From the NCBI RefSeq assembly GCF_009296315.1, contig NZ_WHLY01000001.1:62001-126000 (forward strand): a stretch of DNA of 64,000 bases. The letters run 5' to 3'. The notes under the pieces are model-generated. The model saw nothing but the letters and a program-made list of their open reading frames with translations. It searched no databases and was not told where the DNA came from. How positions within the stretch are numbered: position 1 is the first letter of the stretch; each line of letters begins with the position of its first letter. Source of the stretch: Salmonirosea aquatica (GTDB taxonomy: Bacteria > Bacteroidota > Bacteroidia > Cytophagales > Spirosomataceae). The position numbers and the translations under genes were made by a program. Shown here piece after piece: positions 25,570 through 36,491 of this stretch.

Positions 25570-26700
25570 ATGGAAGGCCAGCAATCAATTGAAGATCAAT
25601 TAGCTCCCGTTTTTAACAAACGGCCTACCAATTATCAGCCTAACCTCTTCACAGAGTCCAAACAGGAATTTACGGAACTGGAGAAAAAGATCGTGGTTTT
25701 AGTTGTCAATCAGATTGGCCACCTGGCTTTAAAAGGAGAGTTGAGGCCCAAATCGAATGTGATTGTAAATATCCCATTTTCCTCCCTCACGCGGGATCAC
25801 CATCAGCAAATTGCCGATGCCGCCGAATCGTTGCAATCAAAGCGCTTGATCTATCGCGATGACAACCGCAATAAATTCGACTTCATCACACCTTTCCCGC
25901 GCGTCCGTTCTGAGATAGTGGATGGCAAAAGGGTAATTGAGCTAACGATGTTTTCTGAAATGGTTCCTCATTTCGCTGAACTCGGACAGCGCTATACTAA
26001 ATACGACATTGATGTCATGCTTTCTCTCAGCTCGGTTTACGCGCAACGGATCTTTGAAATTGTAAGCATGTACCAAAATAGGGGGCAGATGCAGTTCACT
26101 TACGCTGTGGATCAACTAATGATGATGCTCAATTGTCCGAAAAGCTATTCTTTTTACGATTTTAAAAAGAATGCTTTGATGGTGGCTCAAAAAGAACTGA
26201 AAAACAAAGCCGCAATAAATTTGGATTGGGAACCCAACAAAAAGGAAGGTAAGCGAATCATCGAGTTACGATTCTTCATAAAAACTGCCCAGCAAATTGC
26301 TATGCAGTATATTGATGAAGATCGGAAAATTGTCCAAGAGATGCCCATTCACGAAGCCGTCGCAACAGCCTTGCGGCTGATGAATAATTATAAGCTAAAA
26401 AGCTGGCAGAGAGATGTCATTGTTTCTGATTACGGATTGCTAGACAACTTTTTCCAGTTGGACTCAGAGTTTGCCAACGGCCTAAGGCCTAATGTGAAGA
26501 ACCAAACGGCTTACCTGGTTAAATCGCTCGGCATCGATCAAATGAAAGCTCCGAAAAAGGTAAAACCATCAATGCGCAAGCCTGCCGACAAGCAACAGTC
26601 AGTTTTACCTTTTGGGCCGGAGGTCCGTTCAAGTACGGTTCAATCCATTGGATCCATTTTAGGCGGCATTGACTTCCCGTCAAAAGATAGGAAACCTTAA
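25570..26700 (+). CDS. repA: Rep_3-family plasmid replication initiator
   Basis: The product is 376 residues. Two winged-helix domains of the RepB/Rep_3 type are visible: the first from FTELEKKIVVLVVNQI to the TPFPRVRSEI region, with a conserved IVDGKRVIELTMFSEMVPHF, and the second from VMLSLSSVYAQRIFEIVSMY through the FKKNALMVAQKELK segment. A Lys-rich linker and tail follow. The protein binds the iterons immediately upstream, opens the origin and represses its own promoter. The ATG at 25570 fits both the length of the family and the promoter. Confidence 0.92.
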   Translation: MEGQQSIEDQLAPVFNKRPTNYQPNLFTESKQEFTELEKKIVVLVVNQIGHLALKGELRPKSNVIVNIPFSSLTRDHHQQIADAAESLQSKRLIYRDDNRNKFDFITPFPRVRSEIVDGKRVIELTMFSEMVPHFAELGQRYTKYDIDVMLSLSSVYAQRIFEIVSMYQNRGQMQFTYAVDQLMMMLNCPKSYSFYDFKKNALMVAQKELKNKAAINLDWEPNKKEGKRIIELRFFIKTAQQIAMQYIDEDRKIVQEMPIHEAVATALRLMNNYKLKSWQRDVIVSDYGLLDNFFQLDSEFANGLRPNVKNQTAYLVKSLGIDQMKAPKKVKPSMRKPADKQQSVLPFGPEVRSSTVQSIGSILGGIDFPSKDRKP

Positions 26701-27262
26701 TTTTATTGGAATAGAAGGGAAGAAGAAATTATATTAAGCGCTCCTTAAGGGATATGAGCTGTAGCCGAACATACAGTGTGGAAAGCCCGGAGCGAAGTAC
26801 AGGCGAGAACAGGTTTAGTCGATAGATTGCAGGAAGCAGCCGACCTCTCAGAATATGTTAACCCTTACAAATATTGGTTCTCACAATACAAAGTTCCAAT
26901 TTTCACCGCGACTCCCATACAGGGAGTTTCCAGTCTACCCTTGGGGAAACAGGCTAATCCCAGGCCATGAAAATATCCATAATTGCCTCCCTTCCAAAAA
27001 CGGACCATTTCGAATGGCATACCCCTAGCAAAAATAAGTTTCCCTTTTATACTCGTCTTAAACAAACTTCTGGCATCGGCGGCACTTCGGGGCTTTGGGA
27101 CTAACAGGGGTTCAACAAGCCATACCTTTCTGAGCTCTACAGGAAGGAGGGGTTTCTTTTTGACTTGGTCCCAAAAATGGGGTCCAAAAAGTAGGTTCAC
27201 ACATGAATCGTGCTTTATGCTGATGAACCTAACTTGTTGACCGTTTCGACGGACTGTCCTTT
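26701..27262. other. Gap of about 560 bases downstream of repA
   Basis: No supported gene. Open frames on both strands are short and lack family features. The stretch leads into a resolvase remnant, so it is probably a recombination scar. Confidence 0.4.
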
Positions 27263-27388
27263 ATGAACTAGATTTTTGGATACGCCAGGGTTTCGGCCGT
27301 AGATCAGAACACCGACACGCAACTTGACGCCTTACAACGTCACGGCTGCGACCGCATCTTTGAAGAGAAGATCACGGGTGCCCGGCCG
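27263..27388 (+). pseudogene. N-terminal remnant of a serine resolvase
   Basis: After ATG 27263 and an in-frame TAG at codon 3, the frame reads IFGYARVSAVDQNTDTQLDAL and GCDRIFEEKITGARP, the start of a resolvase catalytic domain with the nucleophile Ser in YARVS. It stops at a junction near 27385 with an IS remnant on the other strand. About 40 of some 190 residues remain. It resembles, but is not identical to, the resolvase of the Tn3-family element at 32680. Confidence 0.75.
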
Positions 27389-27692
27389 CTGTGTGCGTTG
27401 TTCGGTGGCATCGATCAGGATGGCACCCTTGCCCTGGTAGTATTCTTTGAACTCCTCGGCGCTGTCAAAACCACGCTTGGGGACATGTCCTGAGGCTGCC
27501 AAAGAATGGCCCAGTACGGATATACCAATATCCTGATTTCGCTTGGCGGTCGAGCCGTCCATGCCGGTGGTGAAACCTAAGAGATCGTACGAGAGCCCTG
27601 ATTTCAAGGAAAATAAGGTAAACAGTAACAAATCCGTGTAGGTGCTCAATGCAGGTAGTTCAGGGCACTCAGACTGCCTGAGGTAAATGCGT
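27383..27692 (-). pseudogene. IS5-type transposase fragment
   Basis: The minus frame reads ECPELPALSTYTDLLLFTLFSLKSG, then SYDLLGFTTGMDGSTAKRN and AILIDATEQRTQRP. The last motif carries the first Asp of the DDE_Tnp_4/IS5-type catalytic site. It breaks at the resolvase junction, and the remainder of the catalytic domain is missing. The 55569 remnant shares ECPxxP and DLLxFTLFSLKS, so both come from the same IS family. Confidence 0.7.
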
Positions 27693-27900
27693 TAGATCGC
27701 CCCACCCTGGTTGACTGATGAAAAACTAACCATTCTTAGTTTATTACCATAACACAAACCTAAGGGGCGACCCGGCGATGCCACATTGAGCAATCGCCGC
27801 AGGGTGGCCGAAGTCTTGCTTGCCCTCTCATACCAGTAGGGGTGCATTCGGGTGAGCAGCGACTTGCTTAGGTAGTGGGTTGGACAGCCATGTTCATGGC

Positions 27901-30498
27901 TTATTCCGAACGGAGTGATTTCACGGGATTGACCAGGGCTGCCCTGATACTCTGGAAGCTGACCGTCAGCAGGGCAATGCCCACGGCCAGCAAGCCTGCC
28001 AGCGCAAACATCCACCACTCCATATCAATCTTGTATGCGAAACCCTGCAACCATCGGTTCATCACATACCAGGCCACCGGCGATCCTATCATAATGGCAA
28101 CGGCAACCGGCTTCAGGAAATCTTGCGAGAGTAGACTGACAATACTCGCAACAGACGCGCCCACTACTTTCCTGACACCAATCTCCTTGGTACGCTGTTC
28201 GGCGGTAAAAGTAGACAACCCAAAAAGACCCAGGCACGAAATAAAGATAGCCAGCAGAGCAAAGTAGTTCGAAAGTGTGCTCACAATCTGTTCGCTCTTA
28301 TACTGTCGGGCGTAAGTCTGGTCGGTAAACGAATAGGTAAAGGGAAACTTTGGGTTTAGTTTTTTGCAGACGGCTTCCAGACTGGCGACAGTTTCACTGG
28401 TTCTACCGGCTTCGATCCGGACTATCACATTTCCAGAGCGTTCTTTGGTACGTAGGTAGGCAATCATGGGTCGTATTGCCGTATGCAGAGACTGGAAGTG
28501 GAAATCCTTCAATACGCCAATAATTGTGCCCTTCGAGCTCCCCCAATTCAGGGTTTTCCCAATGGGTTGCTGGTATCCGATTACCTTGAGGGCGGCTTCG
28601 TTGATTAGAAAACCAGTTGTATCGGTAGCGTATTCTTTCGAGAAGTCCCGGCCTTCGCGAATCTTTATATCCATGGCCTTCACAAAATCGTAACCGACAC
28701 CTACCGGTGTAAAACGAACCCTGTTGTTTGGATCACTGCCCGGCCAGTTTATTGACTCTGTACCGAAGCCACTTGATGCCGGCGATTCGGTCATGTGAGA
28801 TACCTGCTTTACACCCGGAAGCTTCGTAAGTTCATCCTTGAGCAGGTCGTAGTTGCTGACCAGATCGCCCTCTAACGGAAAGTAGAGGAGATTTTCGCGG
28901 TCGTAGCCCAGGTTTTTGGATTGTGTGTAGGCTACCTGCCGATAGATGACGACGGTGCCAATAATCAGGATAATTGACAGGGCGAACTGAAACACAACCA
29001 ATCCCTGACGGAGCCAGATAGAATTTTTATCAAATCTGAAGGTACCTTTCAGAATCCGAACCGGACTAAGCGAAGTCAGGAAAAAAGCAGGATAACTTCC
29101 AGCCACCAGGCCTGTAATCAGGGCCAGTCCAACCAAAACTCCCCAAAATGAAAGTGCGTTGACAGGTAAAATAATCTGCTTATCAGTCAGGCTGTTGAAA
29201 GCTGGCAGGGATAAGGCCACAAACAATACGGCCAGAATGACGGAAAGAAAGGCCATCAACAGGGCTTCGCCAACAAGTTGCCCGATCAATAGCAACCTGG
29301 CGGCTCCAATTACTTTTCGCACGCCAACTTCCTTAGCCCGTTTAGCCGACCTGGCAGTGGCCAGATTCATGAAATTGACGCAGGCAATGAGTAAAATGAA
29401 TACGGCTATGATGGTAAACAACCGAACATATTCAATACGGCCGCCCACTATGTTTCCATTCTCGAAATTGCCGTTGAGATAATATTCGTGGAAAGGCTGC
29501 ATGGCCAGTTCGGTGGGTTGCGGCTTGCCTTCATCCCGGTTGAATTTGTCGAGCAGGTGCTTCATTTTTGCCTCCACCCGAGCCGGATCAGCATCGGATC
29601 GAAGCATGAAAAATGTAAGCGGATTGGTACTGCCCCAGCCTTTAGCCCACTCATTTTCTTCAATATAATCCTCCCAGGACAGCAGGCAGTCAAACTGTAA
29701 GGTGCTGCGTTGGTCTGTGTTTTCGAATACGGCGGTCACCAATAAGTCTTTACGGTTATCAAATCGGATGGTTTTGCCAATGGCGGCTTCGGGACTACCG
29801 AAAAAAGTCTCAGCCATGCTCCGGGAAATGGCCAGGCAGTTTTTGTCTTTTAGGGCGGCTTCCGGTGTACCCTGCAGGAGTTTATAGCTAAACATTTTAA
29901 AGAAATCGGCACTCACCGCATTCGTCGCCTGCTTGTAGGTTTTATCACCCACGGAAAATGTTTGATTACCCACTCCCTCGTGAGGAGTTGCATACTTGAT
30001 CTCGGGAACCGATCGCTTCAATTCGTCGGCTAATGGGCCAGGCGTCCAGATTACTCCCTGCAATTGTCCGCTGAAAAACTCCCGCATATAGACCCGATAC
30101 AATTGCTGCTTGTTGGCGTGGAATGCATCGACGCTCTTCTCATCCTGCACCCAAAGCATAATCAGCAAGCTGCTTGCCATACCCAGTGCAAGGCCAAGCA
30201 TACTGATTGCCGAGAACGTTTTGTGCTTCGCTAAATTCCGAAATGCGATTTTCAAATAATTGCGTAGCATATCCATGGTGTTTAGGGTTGAATACTGTGA
30301 TTTGGGTCGGCGGATGAAGCGGGGTTTGACAAAACCCAGCACCTCGCGCCAGTAGCGCCACCGCGCCCGCTGTATGCTGATTCGCCCGACCTGGTAGTCG
30401 AACTCCTCGTGCAGGTCGCCCAGCAGGGATTCCATCAGCTGCGGGGCCACCAGCCACTGCAGCAGCCGGTCGGCCAGGCGCGGTGGGGTAGGTTTCAC
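27901..30498 (-). CDS. MacB/FtsX-type ABC transporter permease with prefix domain
   Basis: The product is 865 residues. Residues 1-80 form the permease prefix domain (PRLADRLLQWLVAPQLMESLLGDLHEEF, quoted in part: LLGDLHEEFDYQVGRI), followed by MLRNYLKIAFRNLAKHKTFS and the first transmembrane helix. A large periplasmic domain and an FtsX bundle (RSAKRAKEVGVRKVIGA) follow, then a second set ending in EQRTKEIGVRKVVGA and a last helix pair. Such permeases work with a separate ATPase in export or mechanotransmission. The gene lies 3 bases after the other permease in a PadR-led operon and has a GTG start. Confidence 0.85.
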   Translation of the reverse strand: MKPTPPRLADRLLQWLVAPQLMESLLGDLHEEFDYQVGRISIQRARWRYWREVLGFVKPRFIRRPKSQYSTLNTMDMLRNYLKIAFRNLAKHKTFSAISMLGLALGMASSLLIMLWVQDEKSVDAFHANKQQLYRVYMREFFSGQLQGVIWTPGPLADELKRSVPEIKYATPHEGVGNQTFSVGDKTYKQATNAVSADFFKMFSYKLLQGTPEAALKDKNCLAISRSMAETFFGSPEAAIGKTIRFDNRKDLLVTAVFENTDQRSTLQFDCLLSWEDYIEENEWAKGWGSTNPLTFFMLRSDADPARVEAKMKHLLDKFNRDEGKPQPTELAMQPFHEYYLNGNFENGNIVGGRIEYVRLFTIIAVFILLIACVNFMNLATARSAKRAKEVGVRKVIGAARLLLIGQLVGEALLMAFLSVILAVLFVALSLPAFNSLTDKQIILPVNALSFWGVLVGLALITGLVAGSYPAFFLTSLSPVRILKGTFRFDKNSIWLRQGLVVFQFALSIILIIGTVVIYRQVAYTQSKNLGYDRENLLYFPLEGDLVSNYDLLKDELTKLPGVKQVSHMTESPASSGFGTESINWPGSDPNNRVRFTPVGVGYDFVKAMDIKIREGRDFSKEYATDTTGFLINEAALKVIGYQQPIGKTLNWGSSKGTIIGVLKDFHFQSLHTAIRPMIAYLRTKERSGNVIVRIEAGRTSETVASLEAVCKKLNPKFPFTYSFTDQTYARQYKSEQIVSTLSNYFALLAIFISCLGLFGLSTFTAEQRTKEIGVRKVVGASVASIVSLLSQDFLKPVAVAIMIGSPVAWYVMNRWLQGFAYKIDMEWWMFALAGLLAVGIALLTVSFQSIRAALVNPVKSLRSE
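30243..30474 (-). repeat. Long near-identical segment, copy in the 865-residue permease
   Basis: This segment of about 230 bases, encoding the prefix domain and the first helix start, is almost identical at the DNA level to 36704-36935. The rest of the two genes is clearly diverged, which points to recent duplication or gene conversion. Confidence 0.75.
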
Positions 30499-30501
30499 GG
30501 C

Positions 30502-32679
30502 TTATTCGCTGCGTAAGCTTTTGACCGGATTCATCAGAGCCGCTTTGATGCTCTGGTAGCTGACTGTCAGCAACGTGAGGACTACTGCTCCCGCACCCGA
30601 AACCGCAAAAATCCACCAGGAGATGTCGGTGCGGTATTCGTATTTCGCAAGCCAGTCACTCAGGAAGTACCAGGCGATGGGGGTGGCAATGCCAAGCGCA
30701 ATCAGGACTAACACCACAAAATCTTTGGATAACAACTGCCAGAGATTAAACACCGTAGCTCCCAGTACCTTCCGAACGCCGATTTCTTTGGTACGCTGCT
30801 CGGCCACGAACGAGGCTAGTCCAAACAAACCCAGGCATGAGATGAAAATAGCCAGAATCGTGAAAACCAATGCCAATGTGCCGATATGTACTTCATCATC
30901 GAATTTTCGGGCGTATTCCTGATCGACGAATTTAAAATCGAAGGGAGATTCAGGATCATATTTTTTGAGCGTGGCTTCAATTTTCGCCAGAGCTTCATGC
31001 GAGCTTGTTTGAGGAGCCAGTTTTAGAATAGCGAAATTCCCCTTTCGATCGTTGATGAGATACACTGATTGCCGAACAGGTTCATAAGGTGACTCCATCA
31101 CCATATCTTTAATCACACCAATTACCCGAAACGACAGATTTCTTAGCTTAATGATGTTACCAACTGGCTGCTGAAGTCCCATTAGTTTGACAGCCGATTC
31201 ATTCAGTATAATACCCGATGAGTCAGAAGCAAGTGCTCTCGAAAAATCCCGTCCTTGCTGGATTTGCCAGTCCACGGTTTTTCCATAACTATGCGATACC
31301 TGAATGACGCCAATACTGGCTTGCAGATTCGGGTCTTTACCGGGCCAGTCGAAATCGGCCAACGCCAAAAACAGATCGGTCATGGGGCTGTGCGATTCGG
31401 TCATCTCGGCGATAGCGCCCGCCTGTTTTAGTTCATCCCGGATGGCATCGAAATGCGTGTGAACGGTTGGAGTAGGCGTTTGGAAGATAATCAATCCGTT
31501 CCGGTCATACCCAATCGGACGACTCTGCGCAAACTGAATCTGTCGGTATACGATAAGCGTACCAATGATGAGCGTTACCGAAACAGTGAATTGCACCACC
31601 ACCAGAACTTTGCGGGGAATGGCAGCAAATCGTCCAACCCGAAAAGCACCCTTCAGGACTTTAACGGGCTGGAAAGAAGATAAATACAAAGCGGGGTAAC
31701 TCCCTGCCAACAGTCCCGTAAGCAGGATAAAACCCACGCTACCCAGCCAGAAATACGGGTTTTCCCAAATAAGGGAAAGTTGCTTCCCAGACAGCACATT
31801 GAATTGAGGAAGTAGTAGTACCGTCAACCCAATCGTCAGCACAAAAGCGACGCCAACAACCAGTAACGATTCGCTGAAAAACTGGATCACCAGCTGCGTC
31901 CGTAACGATCCTACCGCTTTCCGAAGGCCTACTTCTTTGGCGCGTTTTTCGGAACGAGCTGTACTTAAATTCATGAAATTGATGCAGGCCAGCAGTAATA
32001 CAAAGGCGCCGATGATGCCAAAAAGCCAGACATACTGAATACGTCCACCGACACTAACCCCATTTTCAAAATCGGAATACAAATGCCAGTTAGCCATTGG
32101 AAACAGGAACATTTCCGGCTTATATGATTTACTTTCCTGAGGCACCTGTTTCATCTTGATATCTTTTATCCTTGCCGATACCTGATCGACATCCGCCTTA
32201 TCGGCCAATTGGACATAGGTCATAAATTGATTGGCGTCCCAGTCCTCTTTATTCTTTGTATCCCGGGCTATAATGTCCCACGGTGCTAAAAACAGCACGT
32301 CATTGAAGGTGGAGTTCTCGGGAAAATCTTCGTACACACCAGCCACTTTCACGTCGATACCATTGTTGATTTTTACGGCTTTACCGATTGGGTCCTGATT
32401 GCCGAAAAAAACCTGGGCAACTGACCTCGATAGCAGAATTGAGTTGGGGTCTTTGAGGCCGGTTCGTACTCCGTGAATCATGTGCAGACTCAGCATATCT
32501 GGCGCATTTGATTCGATATACCGGCCTCCTTTGGTAAACTTATCGTTACCGACAGACAAGATCGTCGGGATAGTTGCTGACGACATGACAACGTACTTAA
32601 ACGAAGAGCCAAACTGCGTTCGCAACGCATTGCCCAGCGGCATCGGATTATGTTGCTGTGTACCAACTACGCCATTATA
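30502..32679 (-). pseudogene. 3' part of a MacB/FtsX-type permease gene split by a Tn3-family transposon
   Basis: The frame opens at the transposon edge and runs to the stop at 30502 with no start of its own (the first ATG is 32643). It contains the rest of the periplasmic domain, RSEKRAKEVGLRKAVGS, the second FtsX domain and EQRTKEIGVRKVLGA. Removing the element and one TTATA copy joins it in frame to the 5' part at 36530-36959, giving QTYNGVVGTQQHNP across the junction. The full gene would resemble its 865-residue neighbour. The fragment is probably not functional. Confidence 0.85.
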
Positions 32680-32717
32680 GGGATTCTTTTAGTATCTGAC
32701 CAAAGAATAGCGCTAAG
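32680..32717 (+). repeat. Left terminal inverted repeat of the Tn3-family element
   Basis: Begins GGGATTCTTTTAGTA and ends AGCGCTAAG. It pairs with 36492-36529. Six of 38 positions differ, which may reflect drift. Confidence 0.95.
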
Positions 32718-32737
32718 CGGAACGCCGCCCGGGAATT

Positions 32738-33346
32738 TCAATCATCCTTACGTATTGAGCGCTCAACCGGCCTGATGCTAACCCCGGCGTGACGAAGTAT
32801 CTTGTACAATGTCCTGCGACTTCCAATCTGAAAGGAATTCATGATTTGGGTTGTAGACTGCTGGCCTAGTTCATAAAGATCCCTTACCGAAGGAGCCATC
32901 TTCTGATATTTTACAGCTAATCCCTTTGGTCGACCACCTTTTCTCCCTCTGGCACGAGCCGACTCGAGTCCGGCACGGGTACGCTGCACAATGACATTGC
33001 GCTCATGTTCAGCAAGCGCACAGAATATTTGGAACACTAGCAAGCCTCCGGGTGAAGTAGTATCGATAGGATCATTGAGAGACACCAGATGGATGCCTTT
33101 GTTGCCAAGTTCTTCAACGAGTTCAATAAGCCCACGTGTCGACCTCCCCAGCCGGTCCAGCTTCCAGATTACGATGGTATCCCCCTTACGTAAGAAACCC
33201 ATCATCAATTCAAATTCCGGTTTACGGGACTTCGTTCCGGATATTCTGTCTTCATAAATCCGTTCGCAACCTGCCTGACGTAAAGCATCGGTCTGCGAAT
33301 CTAATGTTTGCTCCTGGGTGCTGACCCGTGCGTATCCTACCCGCAT
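32738..33346 (-). CDS. tnpR: Serine resolvase of the Tn3-family element
   Basis: The product is 202 residues from ATG 33346 (MRVGYARVSTQEQ). The catalytic serine is residue 9 in YARVS. Resolvase motifs DRISGTKSRKPEF, IVIWKLDRLGRSTR and ALAEHERNVIVQRTRAG follow, with a C-terminal helix-turn-helix (TTQIMNSFQIGSRRTLYKIL). The enzyme resolves cointegrates at res. The frame extends upstream, but those residues are not part of the family, so the internal start is chosen. It is divergent from tnpA. Confidence 0.92.
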   Translation of the reverse strand: MRVGYARVSTQEQTLDSQTDALRQAGCERIYEDRISGTKSRKPEFELMMGFLRKGDTIVIWKLDRLGRSTRGLIELVEELGNKGIHLVSLNDPIDTTSPGGLLVFQIFCALAEHERNVIVQRTRAGLESARARGRKGGRPKGLAVKYQKMAPSVRDLYELGQQSTTQIMNSFQIGSRRTLYKILRHAGVSIRPVERSIRKDD

Positions 33347-33517
33347 TGATTTTTGTAGTTTGTATCTGATACTCATTAATTCGCAATATACGGTACATTC
33401 ATAAAGTAGATAAGTTTTGGATACAACTTTTTCACCAGGTTCCGCCTCTTTTCCAGAAGTAAGGAGCTGTACCTGTAAACGAACGTTTTTTTGCCACCAC
33501 TCCGCCGGATCAAAACT
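33347..33517. other. Probable res site between tnpR and tnpA
   Basis: The divergent gap is about 170 bases, the usual size for a res site. It contains short imperfect dyads such as TTTGTATCTGATAC. Subsites could not be defined by eye. Both promoters should lie here. Confidence 0.5.
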
Positions 33518-36487
33518 ATGCCCGCTGAATTTCTTTCTGATCAAGAACGCGAACGTTATCAAAGCATTCCATCTGATCTACCGCAGGAGGATTTAATCCG
33601 GTATTGTTTTCTATCCCCAACAGATCATCTGCTGGTAGCCGGTATGCGGCGTGATCACAACAGGCTAGGGTTTGCCCTCCAGTTGACGGTTATAAGGTTG
33701 ATGAACCATTTGCCCCAGGAATGGTACCGGAAGGTACCGGACAATCTGATCAATTATGTTGCGGGACAACTGGCCATTGACGATCCGCGATGCCTTAACA
33801 ATTATGGAAGTCGGGAAAAAACGATCTCGGAACATTCATACATGATCCTTTCGTATCTAAAACGAAGAAGGTGGCAACCCCTAATCGATACGGTACCCCT
33901 GGAGCGTTGGCTTTTGGAGCGAGCCTTAGAGCATGATAACGAACATGTGCTATTATCTCTGGCATGTGACTGGCTAAGGAAAGAAGGAATTTTAAGGCCA
34001 GCCATTATCGAACTGGAGCGGCTGGTGGTTTCCCTAGCTGATTTAGCGCATCAGGAAACCTATCGCCGGCTTTCGACACTGTTGACCGATTCCTTCAAAG
34101 AGGAATTAGACAAGCTTCTGACCGTTGACACAGTCTTGAAGATAACCCCACACAACTGGCTTTCAAAACCTCCGGTTAGTCCAACGGCGAACCAAATCAA
34201 ACTCATGCTGCATAAACGGCAATATCTTGCCAAGCTCGGTATCGAACAATGGGATACCAGCAGTCTGCATCCCAACCGTCGAAAGCGGCTTGCAGTCCTG
34301 GCCAGGAGTAAGACCAATCAGGCAGTGATGCGAATGTCCGGCACAAAACGTTACCCCATGCTGGTTGCTTTTTGCCTGGAAGCATACATTACAATCACGG
34401 ATTATACCCTGAGGCTTTTTGATGAGTACTGGGAGGATATCTGTGGCCAATCAGCGCGGGAGCTGACCGAGTACCAACTGAAACAAGTCAAGTCCAGGGA
34501 TGGCGCACTTGTTACTTTGGGAAAGGCTGCCGAACCTATTGTGGATGAGATCAACATTCCGGCTGCCGAATTGAGAGCTAGTATATATGCCAGCGTATCC
34601 AGAAGCGAGTTAGTAGAAGCCATCAGTATCATGCAAAGGCTGACCAAACAAGGGCCAAGGACTTTTCACCACTTTCTTGTTAACCGCTACCGATCCATTA
34701 AATCCTTTTCTGCCAGTTTTTTGGATATCCTGACCTTCGAGCATGTCTTTGCAGGGGATGATTTTGAACAGGCGCTTCAATTGGTAGCCGACTGGCAAAC
34801 GAGCAGAAAGCGAAAGAGTCCTGATGAAATACCTATGAAATTCATGCTGCCATCCTGGAAATCCTTCGTTGAGCCTGTAAAGGGGCAAATTGACAGACCC
34901 GCTTATGAGTTAAGTGTTCTGGCCCGGCTGCGGGACCGGCTCCGGTCGGGAGATGTCTATGTGAATCACTCCCGGAAATATGCGAGTCCGGATACTTATT
35001 TGATCCCGGAAGCCAACTGGAAAGCGCATCGTACCGAATTGCTTACCTATTTAGGCTACAGGGATGCAACACCCTACCGGTTGGATGAGCAAATTTCGGA
35101 ACTGGAATCACACTTGCCGCTGATGGAAAGAATACTGGCCGATGGCGGTGATATTCGTCTGGATGATGAGGGTGAGCTGGTAGTAACTCCGTTAAAGGCG
35201 GATGACGTACCTGATTCGTTAAAAGCGCTTCGGGCAGCTGTCGACAGGTTGTTGCCGCGGGTTGAGCTAACTGATTTGCTGGTCGAAGTAGACAATTGGA
35301 CAGGATTTTCCAGTGAACTGACAGGTTTGGAGAATGAATCCAAGAGTAAAGACCACCAGGCATTGTTGTATGCAGCACTTCTTGCGGGAGCATGTAATAT
35401 TCCCCTGGCCGAAATGGCCCAGAGTACAGGTCTTGACTATCAGTCACTTTGGTGGGTGTCGACCAATTACATCAGGGAAGAGACTCTCAAACGGGCTACG
35501 GTCCGGCTGGTTAACTATCAACATGAACTTTGGTTGTCCTCCTATTGGGGCAGCGGGGTGTTGTCTTCTTCTGACGGGCAGCGCTTTCCGGTAAGCGGCA
35601 AAATCCGTAATGCACAATCCATTCCGCGTTATTACGGTTACGGCAGGGGGTATACGCTCATTACCCATACCTCAGACCAGTATGCCCAGTATGGTAGTAG
35701 ATCTGTACCGTCGACAATCCGGGATGCGACTTATGTGCTGGATGAAATACTGGGTAACGAGACAGATCTTGAAATTGTAGAGCACACAACAGACACCGGC
35801 GGATATACAGATATTGTTTTCGCCTTGTTCGATTTGTTAGGGCTGCTCTTTTCTCCCAGGCTGCGCGACCTGGCAAACCAACGGCTTTGCCGGATTAAGG
35901 GAATGGACTTACGGTATCCCTCGCTTAAATTCACTTCAAACTTCCGACCAGAATACGTCCGTGCCAGATGGGATGACCTGCTACGAGTTGCGGCCACACT
36001 AAAAAGCGGGTGGGTAACATCCTCACTGCTAATCAGCAAATTACAGGGGTACCCGCGGCAACACCATTTGACGGCACTCTTGCAAGAGTACGGGAAACTG
36101 GTTAAAACAACCTTCATTCTGCGATATTTGCAAAGCAAACCGTTGCGCCGCCGCATCCATGCCCAGCTTAACAAGGGGGAGCAGCTGCACGCGCTTCGTG
36201 CGTGGCTTTGGTTTGGTGGCGACGGCCATCTCCGGAGGAAACAGGAGGATGCCCAGCAAGAGACTGCCGGCTGTTTGAACGTTCTGACTAATTTGGTTGT
36301 GGTTTGGAACACGGCGTATACTCAGGAAGTCCTCAAAAAGCATCAGGAGGATGGGCACACAGTGGATGAAAATGATTTTGGGCATCTGTCTCCGGCCAGG
36401 TTTGCACATATTAACCGGTTAGGCCGTTACACTTTTCAGAAAGTCGATCAATTTGAGGAGAATGGCTTACGCCCATTGAGATCGTAA
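33518..36487 (+). CDS. tnpA: Tn3-family transposase
   Basis: The product is 989 residues from ATG 33518 (MPAEFLSDQERERY); a TTG nine codons upstream is in frame. An N-terminal DUF4158-like region precedes a DDE catalytic domain, recognisable by HTSDQYAQYG, HTTDTGGYTDIVFALFDLLG and, further on, the QEDAQQETAGCLNVLTNLVV..WNT segment that carries the final acidic residue. Length is typical for the family. The gene ends 42 bases before the right end of the element and appears intact, so the transposon may still be active. Confidence 0.95.
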   Translation: MPAEFLSDQERERYQSIPSDLPQEDLIRYCFLSPTDHLLVAGMRRDHNRLGFALQLTVIRLMNHLPQEWYRKVPDNLINYVAGQLAIDDPRCLNNYGSREKTISEHSYMILSYLKRRRWQPLIDTVPLERWLLERALEHDNEHVLLSLACDWLRKEGILRPAIIELERLVVSLADLAHQETYRRLSTLLTDSFKEELDKLLTVDTVLKITPHNWLSKPPVSPTANQIKLMLHKRQYLAKLGIEQWDTSSLHPNRRKRLAVLARSKTNQAVMRMSGTKRYPMLVAFCLEAYITITDYTLRLFDEYWEDICGQSARELTEYQLKQVKSRDGALVTLGKAAEPIVDEINIPAAELRASIYASVSRSELVEAISIMQRLTKQGPRTFHHFLVNRYRSIKSFSASFLDILTFEHVFAGDDFEQALQLVADWQTSRKRKSPDEIPMKFMLPSWKSFVEPVKGQIDRPAYELSVLARLRDRLRSGDVYVNHSRKYASPDTYLIPEANWKAHRTELLTYLGYRDATPYRLDEQISELESHLPLMERILADGGDIRLDDEGELVVTPLKADDVPDSLKALRAAVDRLLPRVELTDLLVEVDNWTGFSSELTGLENESKSKDHQALLYAALLAGACNIPLAEMAQSTGLDYQSLWWVSTNYIREETLKRATVRLVNYQHELWLSSYWGSGVLSSSDGQRFPVSGKIRNAQSIPRYYGYGRGYTLITHTSDQYAQYGSRSVPSTIRDATYVLDEILGNETDLEIVEHTTDTGGYTDIVFALFDLLGLLFSPRLRDLANQRLCRIKGMDLRYPSLKFTSNFRPEYVRARWDDLLRVAATLKSGWVTSSLLISKLQGYPRQHHLTALLQEYGKLVKTTFILRYLQSKPLRRRIHAQLNKGEQLHALRAWLWFGGDGHLRRKQEDAQQETAGCLNVLTNLVVVWNTAYTQEVLKKHQEDGHTVDENDFGHLSPARFAHINRLGRYTFQKVDQFEENGLRPLRS

Positions 36488-36491
36488 AGTG

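Noticed and set aside
26776-26970. 64-codon plus-strand ORF after repA
   Set aside because: No homology pattern or start signal; lies in a recombination scar.
27692-28018. 108-codon minus-strand ORF
   Set aside because: Overlaps the permease gene end in another frame and has no recognisable domain.
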